Below are positions 15,142-20,914 of a DNA stretch of 20,914 bases, piece by piece. The position numbers and the translations under genes were made by a program. Numbering within the stretch: position 1 is the stretch's first letter; each line of letters starts with the position of its first letter. The notes beneath the pieces were generated by a model that did not search any database, was not told where the DNA came from, and worked only from the letters and a program-made list of their open reading frames with translations. The stretch spans positions 1-20,914 of the forward strand of contig JADWMI010000010.1 of assembly GCA_015767395.1 (NCBI GenBank), in the 5' to 3' direction. This DNA is from Bacteroidota bacterium. Its GTDB lineage: Bacteria; Bacteroidota; Bacteroidia; Flavobacteriales; Flavobacteriaceae.

Positions 15142-15149
15142 CAAATTTA
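15142..15149 (-). promoter_or_regulatory. Candidate -7 box of the udk gene
   Basis: The minus-strand sequence TAAATTTG matches TAnnTTTG exactly. No TTG lies at the expected distance upstream, so the call rests on the -7 box alone. Confidence 0.45.
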
Positions 15150-15240
15150 ATGAAACTTAAGTTGTAGTAATTAGATTGAAGTAATTTTTTTATTTATTTC
15201 TGTTGAATGACCTTTAGGAAGGCTACAAAACAGAGTTTAA

Positions 15241-15272
15241 TAAAAAAAGCCTCTTCAAGTTGAAGAGGCTTT
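15241..15272 (-). terminator. Terminator after tRNA-Thr
   Basis: AAAGCCTCTTCA (15246-15257) pairs with TGAAGAGGCTTT (15261-15272) around AGT. On the minus strand it is followed by further T residues. It begins 2 bases past the tRNA 3' end. Confidence 0.9.
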
Positions 15273-15274
15273 TG

Positions 15275-15348
15275 AGCCGATGGAGGGACTCGAACCCACG
15301 ACCTGCTGATTACAAATCAGCTGCTCTAGCCAGCTGAGCTACATCGGC
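15275..15348 (-). tRNA. tRNA-Thr (anticodon TGT)
   Basis: The minus strand folds into a 74-base cloverleaf: acceptor GCCGATG/CATCGGC, D arm from GCTC, anticodon stem GCTGA/TCAGC with loop TTTGTAA, so the anticodon is TGT reading ACA. The T arm loop is TTCGAGT. The CCA end is not encoded. The T stem GTGGG/CCCTC has one T-T mismatch, which may be normal for the lineage. Confidence 0.96.
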
Positions 15349-15360
15349 TTATTTCGGGTG

Positions 15361-15391
15361 CAAATTAAATTACTTTCGAGATAAAAAACAA
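15361..15391 (-). promoter_or_regulatory. Promoter of tRNA-Thr
   Basis: On the minus strand TTG (15391-15389), a 20-base spacer and TTAATTTG (15368-15361, one mismatch to TAnnTTTG) lie just upstream of the tRNA. The rest of 15392-15609 holds no feature I can support. Confidence 0.55.
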
Positions 15392-15609
15392 ATATTTTTT
15401 CAATTATTTTAAGTTTAAATCGTAATCATAAGGGAATTAGTGTTTTAAGTTGAATTATAATAAAGAATAACTGGATTTTTACTGTGATGTAGGGTGTCTA
15501 TTTTTATAAATTAAAAGTTATTGATGAAAAATTATGTTTAGGTGATAACCTATTGACTGAAATTCTATTTGTTTAGTGGAGAAGTTAGCTGAAAATGACT
15601 AACAATAAA

Positions 15610-15634
15610 TTGATTATTATTATTATTATATTTG
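15610..15634 (+). promoter_or_regulatory. Promoter with an (ATT)n spacer, next to the small secreted protein gene
   Basis: TTG (15610-15612) and an exact TATATTTG (15627-15634) are separated by 14 bases made entirely of ATT repeats. The usual spacing is 17-23. The predicted start falls at or next to the ATG at 15639, so the message would be nearly leaderless. Confidence 0.5.
15613..15629. repeat. Trinucleotide microsatellite (ATT)5 plus AT
   Basis: Five perfect ATT units and a partial sixth fill the spacer between the TTG and TATATTTG boxes. Gain of one unit would bring the spacer to 17 and of two to 20. Confidence 0.85.
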
Positions 15635-15638
15635 AGAT

Positions 15639-16079
15639 ATGATAAAATCTAAATTATTGTTTGTTATTGCAGTGTTGCTCGTAACATTTAAAATAACTTC
15701 TCAAGAGGTGCTTGAGAAAAACTATAATACATTTCCAGAATTTTTAACGGAGCAAAACCTTAAAATTTCAAAGATAAACAATGGCTTAAATAAATTAGAG
15801 GTTAAAGAAATTATGGGTCCATCAATTGTTGTAAAGGTTCCTAAAGTTGGAAAAATGAAACCTTTGAATAAAATGTTTAAACAGCCTATTTATTTAAATG
15901 AATACAAAAGTAACCCTGAAAAAATGATTAATATTTTTTGGTACTTTTCTACTCCTAGAGATCAAGATGGTGTTATTTCTAAAAAAGAATGTACACCCGT
16001 AATTTTTGAAAATGACAATGTTGTTGGTTATGGTTGGGATTTCTTTAATAATTATAGAAGAACCACTGCATTGAGGTAG
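15639..16079 (+). CDS. Small secreted protein, possibly SmpA/BamE-like or DUF3192-like
   Basis: The protein has 146 residues. Residues 1-22 form a signal peptide (MIKSKLLFVIAVLLVTFKITSQ) with a likely cleavage next to the TSQ, and no lipobox cysteine follows. The mature part has an LNKLEVKEIMGPS segment (near 50-62), which recalls the helix-turn GxtkxeVxxllGxP of small BamE/SmpA-type domains, and it closes with TPVIFENDNVVGYGWDFFNN, which resembles the last strand pair in the same fold (DUF3192 group). The similarity is by eye only, and the function is unknown. The ATG at 15639 is favoured because it gives a complete signal peptide and sits right after the -7 box. The gene is alone between two tRNA genes and convergent with tRNA-Pro. 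Confidence 0.65.
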   Translation: MIKSKLLFVIAVLLVTFKITSQEVLEKNYNTFPEFLTEQNLKISKINNGLNKLEVKEIMGPSIVVKVPKVGKMKPLNKMFKQPIYLNEYKSNPEKMINIFWYFSTPRDQDGVISKKECTPVIFENDNVVGYGWDFFNNYRRTTALR

Positions 16080-16103
16080 TATAATTCAAAGAATTTATTA
16101 AAC

Positions 16104-16134
16104 AAAAAAGCTTTCACAATTGTGAAAGCTTTTT
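16104..16134. terminator. Bidirectional terminator between the small secreted gene and tRNA-Pro
   Basis: A perfect 30-bp palindrome (16105-16134, AAAAAGCTTTCACAA with its complement) has A and T runs at the two ends, so it can terminate in both directions. It serves the plus-strand gene ending at 16079 and the minus-strand tRNA ending at 16144. Confidence 0.85.
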
Positions 16135-16143
16135 AAATATTCG

Positions 16144-16218
16144 TCGGGGTGGCAGGATTCGAACCTGCGACCTCCTCGTCCCAAACGAGGCGCGATAACC
16201 GGGCTACGCTACACCCCG
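16144..16218 (-). tRNA. tRNA-Pro (anticodon TGG)
   Basis: The minus strand forms a 75-base cloverleaf with acceptor CGGGGTG/CACCCCG, D arm GCG/CGC, anticodon stem CCTCG/CGAGG with loop TTTGGGA giving anticodon TGG (reads CCA), and T arm GCAGG/CCTGC with loop TTCGAAT. The CCA end is not encoded. Confidence 0.97.
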
Positions 16219-16232
16219 AATATTTCGGTGTG

Positions 16233-16262
16233 CAAATATAAAACTAAAAATACATTTTACAA
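16233..16262 (-). promoter_or_regulatory. Promoter of tRNA-Pro
   Basis: On the minus strand TTG (16262-16260), a 19-base spacer and an exact TATATTTG (16240-16233) precede the tRNA by about 15 bases. This is the closest match to the Bacteroidetes consensus among the tRNA promoters here. Confidence 0.75.
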
Positions 16263-16266
16263 GCAA

Positions 16267-16593
16267 TTATTCAAAAATAAGTTTGTAAGGTCTTTCAATA
16301 GCCGTTTTTAATTCAGCGATACTAATATTTCTACTTCTTCTAATAAATTCTTTACCTTCAAAAAACACCAATATAGTAGGTTCTACAAATGCATTGTAAT
16401 GTGCCGCTAATTCAGGGCTAAAATTTAAATCGATTGAGACTAGCATAATTTTTGAAAAATTTTCTTCAAGTAAAGCAGTCACCTTAGGTTGGATAGCCTC
16501 ACCCACTGCGCATGATGTTGTTGAGAAGTAAAGCAGAACAGCTTTATTTGATTCTAATATATCAGAACACTCTAAAATGGAAGTTGAAATCAT
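16267..16593 (-). CDS. Thioredoxin-like protein with a single active-site cysteine
   Basis: The 108 residues have a thioredoxin fold: AVLLYFSTTSCAVGEAIQPK (18-37) covers the second strand and active-site helix, KIMLVSIDLN the next strand, and FVEPTILVFFEGKE (69-82) holds the cis-proline (Pro72) and following strand. The classic WCxxC site is replaced by SCAVG. Cys28 is kept but Gly31 stands where the second cysteine should be, and the Trp is absent. It therefore cannot make the usual internal disulfide. A one-cysteine role (glutaredoxin-like chemistry, peroxidase reductant or a binding role) is possible. The gene is divergent from trxB with a 161-bp spacer, which hints at a redox job. The other cysteine, Cys9, lies in the N-terminal helix. 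Confidence 0.82.
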   Translation of the reverse strand: MISTSILECSDILESNKAVLLYFSTTSCAVGEAIQPKVTALLEENFSKIMLVSIDLNFSPELAAHYNAFVEPTILVFFEGKEFIRRSRNISIAELKTAIERPYKLIFE

Positions 16594-16718
16594 ATAAAAT
16601 TGAATAAAATTGATTTAAAATTAAGGGTTTTTGAATTGTTTTACGACTTAATTAATTATACCTATTAGTTCATTAATAAAAATTATAGGTAAAGGTATTT
16701 TTTTATACTAGAATGCCA

Positions 16719-16726
16719 TAAATTTG
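16719..16726 (+). promoter_or_regulatory. Candidate -7 box of trxB
   Basis: TAAATTTG matches TAnnTTTG exactly and lies 28 bases before the ATG. No TTG is found at a suitable distance, so it could need an activator or a different sigma factor. Confidence 0.5.
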
Positions 16727-16754
16727 ACAAGAATTAAATAAAAATAAAAAAAAT

Positions 16755-17702
16755 ATGTCAGATACTATTGAAAGAATAAAATGTTTGATTATTGGTTCTG
16801 GACCAGCAGGTTATACGGCAGCAATATATGCTGCAAGAGCAGATTTAAAGCCGGTAATGTATACTGGGATGCAAATGGGAGGTCAACTTACAACAACAAC
16901 GGAAGTAGACAATTTCCCTGGGTATCCTAATGGAACTGATGGAACAGCTATGATGGAAGATTTAAAAAATCAGGCTGAACGTTTTGGTACGGAAGTTAGA
17001 TTTGGATTGGTTACAAAAGTAGACTTTAGCAACGAAGTAGGAGGGATTCACAAAGTTATCATTGATGAAACCTTACATATTGAAGCAGAAACAGTTATTA
17101 TTTCTACTGGAGCTACTGCAAAATATTTGGGTTTAGAAAGCGAACAACGATTAATTGGTGGAGGTGTTTCCGCTTGTGCTACTTGTGATGGTTTCTTTTA
17201 TAAAGGACAGGATGTAGTTGTTGTAGGAGCTGGGGATACAGCTGCTGAAGAAGCAACTTATTTATCTAATATTTGTAAAAAGGTTACTTTATTGGTGCGT
17301 AAAGATTATATGAGAGCTTCAAAAGCAATGCAACACAGAGTTGAGAAAACAGCGAATTTGGAAGTGAAATACAATACTGAAATTGATGAAGTACTTGGAG
17401 ATAATGTTGTTGAGGGTGTTAGAGCTTTCAATAATATAACAGGTGAAAAAGAAGTTGTTGATGTTACAGGTGTATTTATAGCCATTGGTCATAAACCAAA
17501 TACTGATATTTTTAAAGATGTTTTAGAAATGGACGAAACAGGTTATTTAATTACCAAAGGTAAATCTACCAAAACCAATTTACCAGGTGTTTTTGCTTCT
17601 GGAGATGTGCAAGATAAAGAATATCGTCAGGCTGTAACTGCTGCAGGTACAGGTTGTATGGCTGCTTTAGACGCTGAAAGGTATTTGGGTTCTTTGGATT
17701 AA
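16755..17702 (+). CDS. trxB: Thioredoxin-disulfide reductase
   Basis: This cytoplasmic FAD enzyme moves electrons from NADPH to thioredoxin. The 315 residues have the low-molecular-weight layout: FAD motif IIGSGPAGYTAAIYAARA near 10-27, the redox pair Cys141-Ala-Thr-Cys144 inside SACATCDGFF, the NADPH-domain motif VVGAGDTAAEEA near 155-166, LLVRKDYMRASKAM as the variant of the HRRxxxR phosphate-binding loop, and the C-terminal FAD segment FASGDVQDKEYRQAVTAAG. The start MSDTIERIKCLIIGSGPAG is standard. It has a terminator of its own and is divergent from the one-cysteine thioredoxin-like gene. Confidence 0.96.
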   Translation: MSDTIERIKCLIIGSGPAGYTAAIYAARADLKPVMYTGMQMGGQLTTTTEVDNFPGYPNGTDGTAMMEDLKNQAERFGTEVRFGLVTKVDFSNEVGGIHKVIIDETLHIEAETVIISTGATAKYLGLESEQRLIGGGVSACATCDGFFYKGQDVVVVGAGDTAAEEATYLSNICKKVTLLVRKDYMRASKAMQHRVEKTANLEVKYNTEIDEVLGDNVVEGVRAFNNITGEKEVVDVTGVFIAIGHKPNTDIFKDVLEMDETGYLITKGKSTKTNLPGVFASGDVQDKEYRQAVTAAGTGCMAALDAERYLGSLD

Positions 17703-17723
17703 CCCATAAATTATAATATATTT

Positions 17724-17754
17724 AAAGCCTAAGTGGATCACTTGGGCTTTTTTT
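17724..17754 (+). terminator. Terminator after trxB
   Basis: AAAGCCTAAGTG (17724-17735) pairs with CACTTGGGCTTT (17739-17750), with one T-G wobble and a GAT loop, and is followed by T residues. Confidence 0.9.
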
Positions 17755-17806
17755 ATGCTTAAAATTGGTTGCAATCGTTTTCGTGAATTTTAGCTGTAAT
17801 AATGTT

Positions 17807-17833
17807 TTGGCATAAGAGAAGTCATTAATTTTG
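17807..17833 (+). promoter_or_regulatory. Candidate promoter of the AspT/YidE-type transporter
   Basis: TTG (17807-17809), a 16-base spacer (one short of the usual range) and an exact TAATTTTG (17826-17833). It lies 20 bases before the ATG. Confidence 0.55.
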
Positions 17834-17853
17834 TTGAATAAATTTATCAAAAA

Positions 17854-19437
17854 ATGGGATTGTTTTCGAATAGTTATTTTGTTTTATTTTTAATTATTGC
17901 AATAGGCTTTATTATTGGTCGTATAAAAATTAAGGGTATTTCGTTAGATGTTTCAGCAGTTATTTTTGTAGCCCTTGTTTTTGGACATTATGGTGTTGTT
18001 GTTCCTAAAGATTTTCAAAATTTAGGTTTGGTACTTTTTATATTTACAATTGGTATTCAGGCTGGTCCAAGTTTTTTTGAGTCATTTAAAAAAAACGGAA
18101 GAGAACTTGCTATTTTAGCGAGTATTCTTATTATAACTGCAGGAATCATTACTTTTTTAATCTTTCACTTTTTTGGTGTTGATAAAAATTTGGTTATTGG
18201 TTTGTTAAATGGGGCTTTAACAAGTACACCTGGTTTGGCTGCAGCAATAGATGCTACAGGATCTCCGTTGGCATCTATTGGTTATGGTATTGGATATCCG
18301 TTTGGTGTTATTGGCGTTATTCTTTTTGTTAGTTTTTTACCAAACTTTATGAGAGTAAAAGTAAAGGATGAAGTAAAAAAATACAAAGAAGAAGTTGCAA
18401 CAAATTTTCCTGAAATTTCTAAAAAACATTTTATTGTTGAAAACGAAAATGTAATAGAAAAAAGTTTTGGTGAGTTGAACATACGGTTTATGACAAAAGC
18501 AGTGATTTCAAGAATAATGAAGAACAATATTGCTATGGCACCCGATCCAGAAATTATCCTTCAGAAAGGAGATATTGTTAAAGCGGTGGGTTCAATCGAA
18601 GCACTTGAAAGGGTTAAATTATTAATTGGAAGTGAAGTTGACAATGAAATTCCGTTAGACGCCAATTATGATGTGCGTTCAATTTTAGTAACAAATAAAG
18701 ATGTTGTTAAAAAAACATTGGGACAGTTAAATATTTTAGATACCTATCATGCTACCATTACTCGTATTCGTCGTTCTGGTATTAATATATCACCAAGTCC
18801 ATCTTCTACTTTGCAATTTGGAGATAAGTTGATTGTGGTTTGTCATAAAGATAATATGAAAGATGTAAGCCGCATATTTGGCGATGACACAAGTAAGCTA
18901 TCAAGCACCGATTTTTTACCCATTGCAACAGGTATATTATTGGGTATCTTAGTTGGTAAATTAAGTTTAAATTTTGGGGATTTCTCATTTAGTCTTGGGT
19001 TAACAGGCGGGGTATTAATGGTTGCGCTAATTTTAGGAAGAACTGGTAAGACTGGACCGATTTTATGGACTATGACAGGCGCTTCAAATCAGTTGTTACG
19101 TCAATTTGGGTTGCTATTTTTTTTAGCAGCTGTTGGAACCAGCGCAGGTGCAAGTTTGGTTGAAACATTTCAGGAATACGGCTTGGAATTATTTGGTTAT
19201 GGAATATTAATTACATTGGTCCCAATGATAATTACCACCTTAATTGGTCATTATATTTTGAATTTAAATATACTTACTTTACTTGGAACCCTTACCGGAA
19301 GTATGACAAGTACACCTGGTTTGGCAGCAGTAGATAATATGGTAGATGCAGATGCATCTTCAGTAGCCTATGCAACGGTATATCCAATTGCAATGGTATT
19401 ACTTATAATTGTTGTTCAAATTTTAAGTTTACTATAA
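17854..19437 (+). CDS. Putative transporter of the AspT/YidE (aspartate:alanine exchanger) family
   Basis: The 527 residues fit an inner-membrane protein of two homologous halves with two regulatory domains between them. Residues about 5-170 are the first half with the motif GALTSTPGLAAA near 121-132. About 185-345 hold two TrkA-C (RCK_C) domains, seen in the repeated IRFMTKAVISRIMKNNIAMA ... LQKGDIVKAVG and LNILDTYHATITRIRRSGIN ... LQFGDKLIVV patterns. Residues about 355-527 are the second half with GSMTSTPGLAAVDN near 482-495. The two motif copies share an identical 20-base DNA stretch (18220-18239 and 19306-19325). The substrate is unknown; AspT exchanges aspartate for alanine, but YidE/YbjL relatives are not characterised. 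It is convergent with the GIN-domain gene, 6 bases away. Confidence 0.88.
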   Translation: MGLFSNSYFVLFLIIAIGFIIGRIKIKGISLDVSAVIFVALVFGHYGVVVPKDFQNLGLVLFIFTIGIQAGPSFFESFKKNGRELAILASILIITAGIITFLIFHFFGVDKNLVIGLLNGALTSTPGLAAAIDATGSPLASIGYGIGYPFGVIGVILFVSFLPNFMRVKVKDEVKKYKEEVATNFPEISKKHFIVENENVIEKSFGELNIRFMTKAVISRIMKNNIAMAPDPEIILQKGDIVKAVGSIEALERVKLLIGSEVDNEIPLDANYDVRSILVTNKDVVKKTLGQLNILDTYHATITRIRRSGINISPSPSSTLQFGDKLIVVCHKDNMKDVSRIFGDDTSKLSSTDFLPIATGILLGILVGKLSLNFGDFSFSLGLTGGVLMVALILGRTGKTGPILWTMTGASNQLLRQFGLLFFLAAVGTSAGASLVETFQEYGLELFGYGILITLVPMIITTLIGHYILNLNILTLLGTLTGSMTSTPGLAAVDNMVDADASSVAYATVYPIAMVLLIIVVQILSLL

Positions 19438-19443
19438 TAAATA

Positions 19444-20280
19444 TTAGTTCAATTCTTTTTTACGAATAATTGCTTTGTCATAAAATTCATGAATAGTGAT
19501 CTCAGGATTGGAATAAATATTTATTTCTGTGTCGTTGTTTGAATACAAATTTATTGTTTCAGTTGAGTTTATAAATATAGTTGAATCGTTATTTGCTTTG
19601 ATAGTTGCATTTTTTGTTGTAAAATCTTTCCCTTTAAAAGAAGTACTTCCGTAAGACTCCAACTCTAAATCATTTGCTATTCCAATTAATGTAATTCCTG
19701 CCTTGTCTAACATATGCAAAGCAATCGTTTTAGTGTTGATGGATCCTTTTATTTGACTATATCCTTCGGCCTTTAGAGTTGTATTAGTACTTAAAATTTC
19801 GAAGTTTAATTTGCTTGAACTTTTTCCAATTATTGTAATGTCTTTTGAGTTTAATTTCAGGTTTATCTCACTTGAATCATAAGCGTTAATAGTTAGGTTA
19901 TCTATAATTATTGAATTGTTTGAACTAACGGTTGCATTGTTATAGGTATTTATTTCAGTAATGTTTTTGTTTACTTTTAAGTGCACATTTAATCCTTTGT
20001 TACGGCCAATTACTTCCTCAGTTCTTATGGTTAATATTCCATCTTTAACGGTGGTGAGAATTGTGCTTTGTAAATTGGAATCGGTTTCAACAGTTACAGA
20101 TTGGTCATCATTATAAACCAAAATAACATCTAAATCATCAATCACTTCAATTTTGGAGAAATCAGAAATCTCTCTGTTTTCAGAAGAAAGTATTTTGTTT
20201 CCTTTTAATTTATCTTGTGAAGTTATTATAGATGTTGCCATAAATACACTAATAACGACAATTATATGTGGAATTCTCAT
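19444..20280 (-). CDS. Secreted GIN-domain (DUF2807) protein
   Basis: The 278 residues start with a signal peptide (MRIPHIIVVISVFMATSIITSQ). The mature part begins with the head-GIN pattern SSENREISDFSKIEVIDDLDVILVYNDDQ (about 32-60), typical of DUF2807. It continues as regularly spaced short beta strands rich in Ser, Thr, Asn and Ile (for example NATVSSNNSIIIDNLTINAY and STNTTLKAEGYSQIKGS), consistent with a right-handed beta-helix or repeat sheet. The protein should be periplasmic or surface-exposed, and its function is unknown. A TATTTTTG box (complement of 20295-20302) lies 14 bases upstream of the start. The gene is divergent from the trp operon and convergent with the transporter. Confidence 0.88.
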   Translation of the reverse strand: MRIPHIIVVISVFMATSIITSQDKLKGNKILSSENREISDFSKIEVIDDLDVILVYNDDQSVTVETDSNLQSTILTTVKDGILTIRTEEVIGRNKGLNVHLKVNKNITEINTYNNATVSSNNSIIIDNLTINAYDSSEINLKLNSKDITIIGKSSSKLNFEILSTNTTLKAEGYSQIKGSINTKTIALHMLDKAGITLIGIANDLELESYGSTSFKGKDFTTKNATIKANNDSTIFINSTETINLYSNNDTEINIYSNPEITIHEFYDKAIIRKKELN

Positions 20281-20294
20281 AAATATCTTTTTAT

Positions 20295-20302
20295 CAAAAA
20301 TA
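20295..20302 (-). promoter_or_regulatory. Candidate -7 box of the GIN-domain gene
   Basis: The minus strand reads TATTTTTG, an exact TAnnTTTG match. No TTG lies at the usual distance. The box is 25 bases from the TTG of the divergent trp promoter. Confidence 0.45.
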
Positions 20303-20327
20303 ATAAATTAATTTGTTAAAGAATAAT

Positions 20328-20357
20328 TTGCACATCTAAAAATGTATCTTACTTTTG
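20328..20357 (+). promoter_or_regulatory. Promoter of the trp operon
   Basis: TTG (20328-20330), a 19-base spacer and an exact TACTTTTG (20350-20357). The predicted start is near 20361-20364, only a few bases before the leader-peptide ATG. Confidence 0.8.
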
Positions 20358-20367
20358 TGATTCAATT

Positions 20368-20421
20368 ATGAAAACGAATAATTTAAATATGATTTGGTGG
20401 TGGAACTCTCTTACAAAATGA
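20368..20421 (+). CDS. trpL: trp operon leader peptide
   Basis: The 17-residue peptide is MKTNNLNMIWWWNSLTK, with three consecutive Trp codons at 20395-20403 and a TGA stop at 20419-20421. Trp is the rarest codon, so three in a row in a short frame in front of trpE is strong evidence for a ribosome-sensing leader. The stop codon directly precedes the antiterminator strand (20422-20430). A ribosome that reads to the stop covers it and lets the terminator fold, while one that stalls on the Trp codons leaves it free. This is established attenuation logic from other trp operons, and the pairing here is seen in the sequence. Confidence 0.92.
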   Translation: MKTNNLNMIWWWNSLTK

Positions 20422-20495
20422 GCGAGAAGTAACGACTATATTGATATACTAATATAAACGAAAAGGACTTATCGCGAGATAAGTCCTTTTTTATT
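20405..20495 (+). terminator. trp attenuator with antiterminator and intrinsic terminator
   Basis: The terminator is a perfect 13-base stem, AAAAGGACTTATC (20461-20473) and GATAAGTCCTTTT (20478-20490), with a GCGA (GNRA) loop and a T-rich tail. The antiterminator pairs GCGAGAAGT (20422-20430) with ACTTATCGC (20467-20475) in 8 of 9 positions, with one G-A mismatch. Segment 1 (ACTCTC, 20405-20410) can pair with GAGAAGT (20424-20430) with one bulge and would sequester the antiterminator strand when no ribosome stalls. The mutually exclusive set 1:2, 2:3, 3:4 is complete. Confidence 0.85.
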
Positions 20496-20504
20496 TCAAT
20501 TAAA

Positions 20505-20914
20505 ATGAAAAAAATAAAATTCAAAACAATTTCAACAAAACAGTTGGCGGATACCATTACTCCAGTAGGAATGTATTCAAAAATTAGAGATAAATATCCC
20601 AATAGTTTATTGTTAGAAAGTTCTGATTATCACAGTAAAGAAGAGAGTTTTACATTTATTGCTGTTGAACCAATTGTTACGTTAAAGGCTGATGATAATG
20701 TATTTACATATAGTTATAAGGATAAAGAGATTGATTCAAAAAAAATAAATCGTAATTTTTATAGGATTTTTCAAGATTACAGCAAAACGATTGATGTAGA
20801 CTGTGATGCCGCAATAAAAGCATACAATGGTTTTTATGGTTATGTTTCATATAATGGGATTCAATATTTTGAAACAATTAAGCTAAATGCCAAAAAAGCG
20901 GCATCAGAAATTCC
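20505..20914 (+). CDS. trpE: Anthranilate synthase component I, N-terminal part
   Basis: From the ATG at 20505 the frame stays open to the window edge (136 complete codons). It begins MKKIKFKTISTKQLADTITP and contains NSLLLESSDYHSKEESFTFI. The LLES motif (36-39) is the feedback tryptophan-binding element of TrpE. It continues IAVEPIVTLKA and later AIKAYNGFYGYVSYNGIQYFE, as in the N-terminal domain of the chorismate-using enzyme. The catalytic C-terminal domain lies beyond the window. It follows the attenuator by about 14 bases. PabB is a less likely alternative because of the Trp-codon leader and the LLES motif. Confidence 0.93.
   Translation, partial: MKKIKFKTISTKQLADTITPVGMYSKIRDKYPNSLLLESSDYHSKEESFTFIAVEPIVTLKADDNVFTYSYKDKEIDSKKINRNFYRIFQDYSKTIDVDCDAAIKAYNGFYGYVSYNGIQYFETIKLNAKKAASEI

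Noticed and set aside
15275..16218. tRNA-Thr and tRNA-Pro as integration sites of a genomic island
   Set aside because: No integrase, no duplicated tRNA end and no composition change is visible. The gene between them looks native.
20411..20602. Minus-strand open frame across the trp leader
   Set aside because: It overlaps the attenuator and the start of trpE on the other strand. The trp elements explain the sequence.
1..20914. CRISPR array, insertion sequence, prophage or toxin-antitoxin system
   Set aside because: I looked for regularly spaced repeats, transposase motifs, phage genes and small paired ORFs on both strands and found none. The only repeat-type elements are the short ones listed.

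Overview
The window is chromosomal DNA from a low-GC member of the Bacteroidota, most likely a marine-type Flavobacteriaceae. Evidence: strong A+T bias, genes without Shine-Dalgarno sites, several promoters of the Bacteroidetes form TTG-N17-23-TAnnTTTG, and family-typical genes (a DUF5686 barrel with a CarboxypepD_reg-like domain, GIN/DUF2807, a two-half AspT-type transporter with TrkA-C domains, K+-dependent membrane pyrophosphatase). No integrase, transposase, phage gene or CRISPR array is visible. Most of the content is core metabolism.

Layout, left to right. (1) 1-2201, minus strand: the start of a bifunctional nuclease gene (cut by the window edge), etfA and etfB, with a terminator after etfA. 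(2) 2202-2376: divergent control region with a 28-bp palindrome and a good promoter. (3) 2377-9058, plus strand: pyruvate dehydrogenase E1 beta, a DUF5686 outer-membrane protein, soluble pyrophosphatase (ppa) and membrane pyrophosphatase (hppA), with terminators after the E1 beta gene, ppa and hppA. (4) 9059-9334: terminator and a possible gene remnant. (5) 9335-10621: a DUF445 membrane protein. (6) 10653-10792: a REP/BIME-like inverted repeat between convergent genes. (7) 10817-15123, minus strand: an orphan tryptophan synthase beta gene, then, in order of transcription, udk, a FtsB/DivIC-like gene, the methylmalonyl-CoA mutase small subunit and a drastically shortened relative of the mutase large subunit. 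(8) 15246-16262: tRNA-Thr(TGT), a small secreted protein whose promoter spacer is an (ATT)n repeat, and tRNA-Pro(TGG). (9) 16267-17702: a one-cysteine thioredoxin-like gene divergent from trxB. (10) 17854-20280: AspT/YidE-type transporter and a GIN-domain protein, convergent. (11) 20328-20914: the start of the trp operon, with promoter, Trp-codon leader peptide, antiterminator/terminator and the first part of trpE.

Functional links: EtfAB and the E1 beta share one control region and both serve carbon oxidation. The two pyrophosphatases remove PPi, one wasting and one conserving the energy. The thioredoxin-like protein and TrxB form a divergent redox pair. The trp operon is regulated by ribosome-mediated attenuation, whereas the trpB copy in this window stands alone.

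The points most worth a second look are the 209-residue mini-MutB that keeps a few highly conserved segments but lacks the active site and the B12 domain; the (ATT)n promoter spacer; the palindrome between etfB and the E1 beta gene; the inverted REP-like pair; and the complete trp attenuator. All family assignments come from reading the sequence by eye against remembered families. No database search was run.
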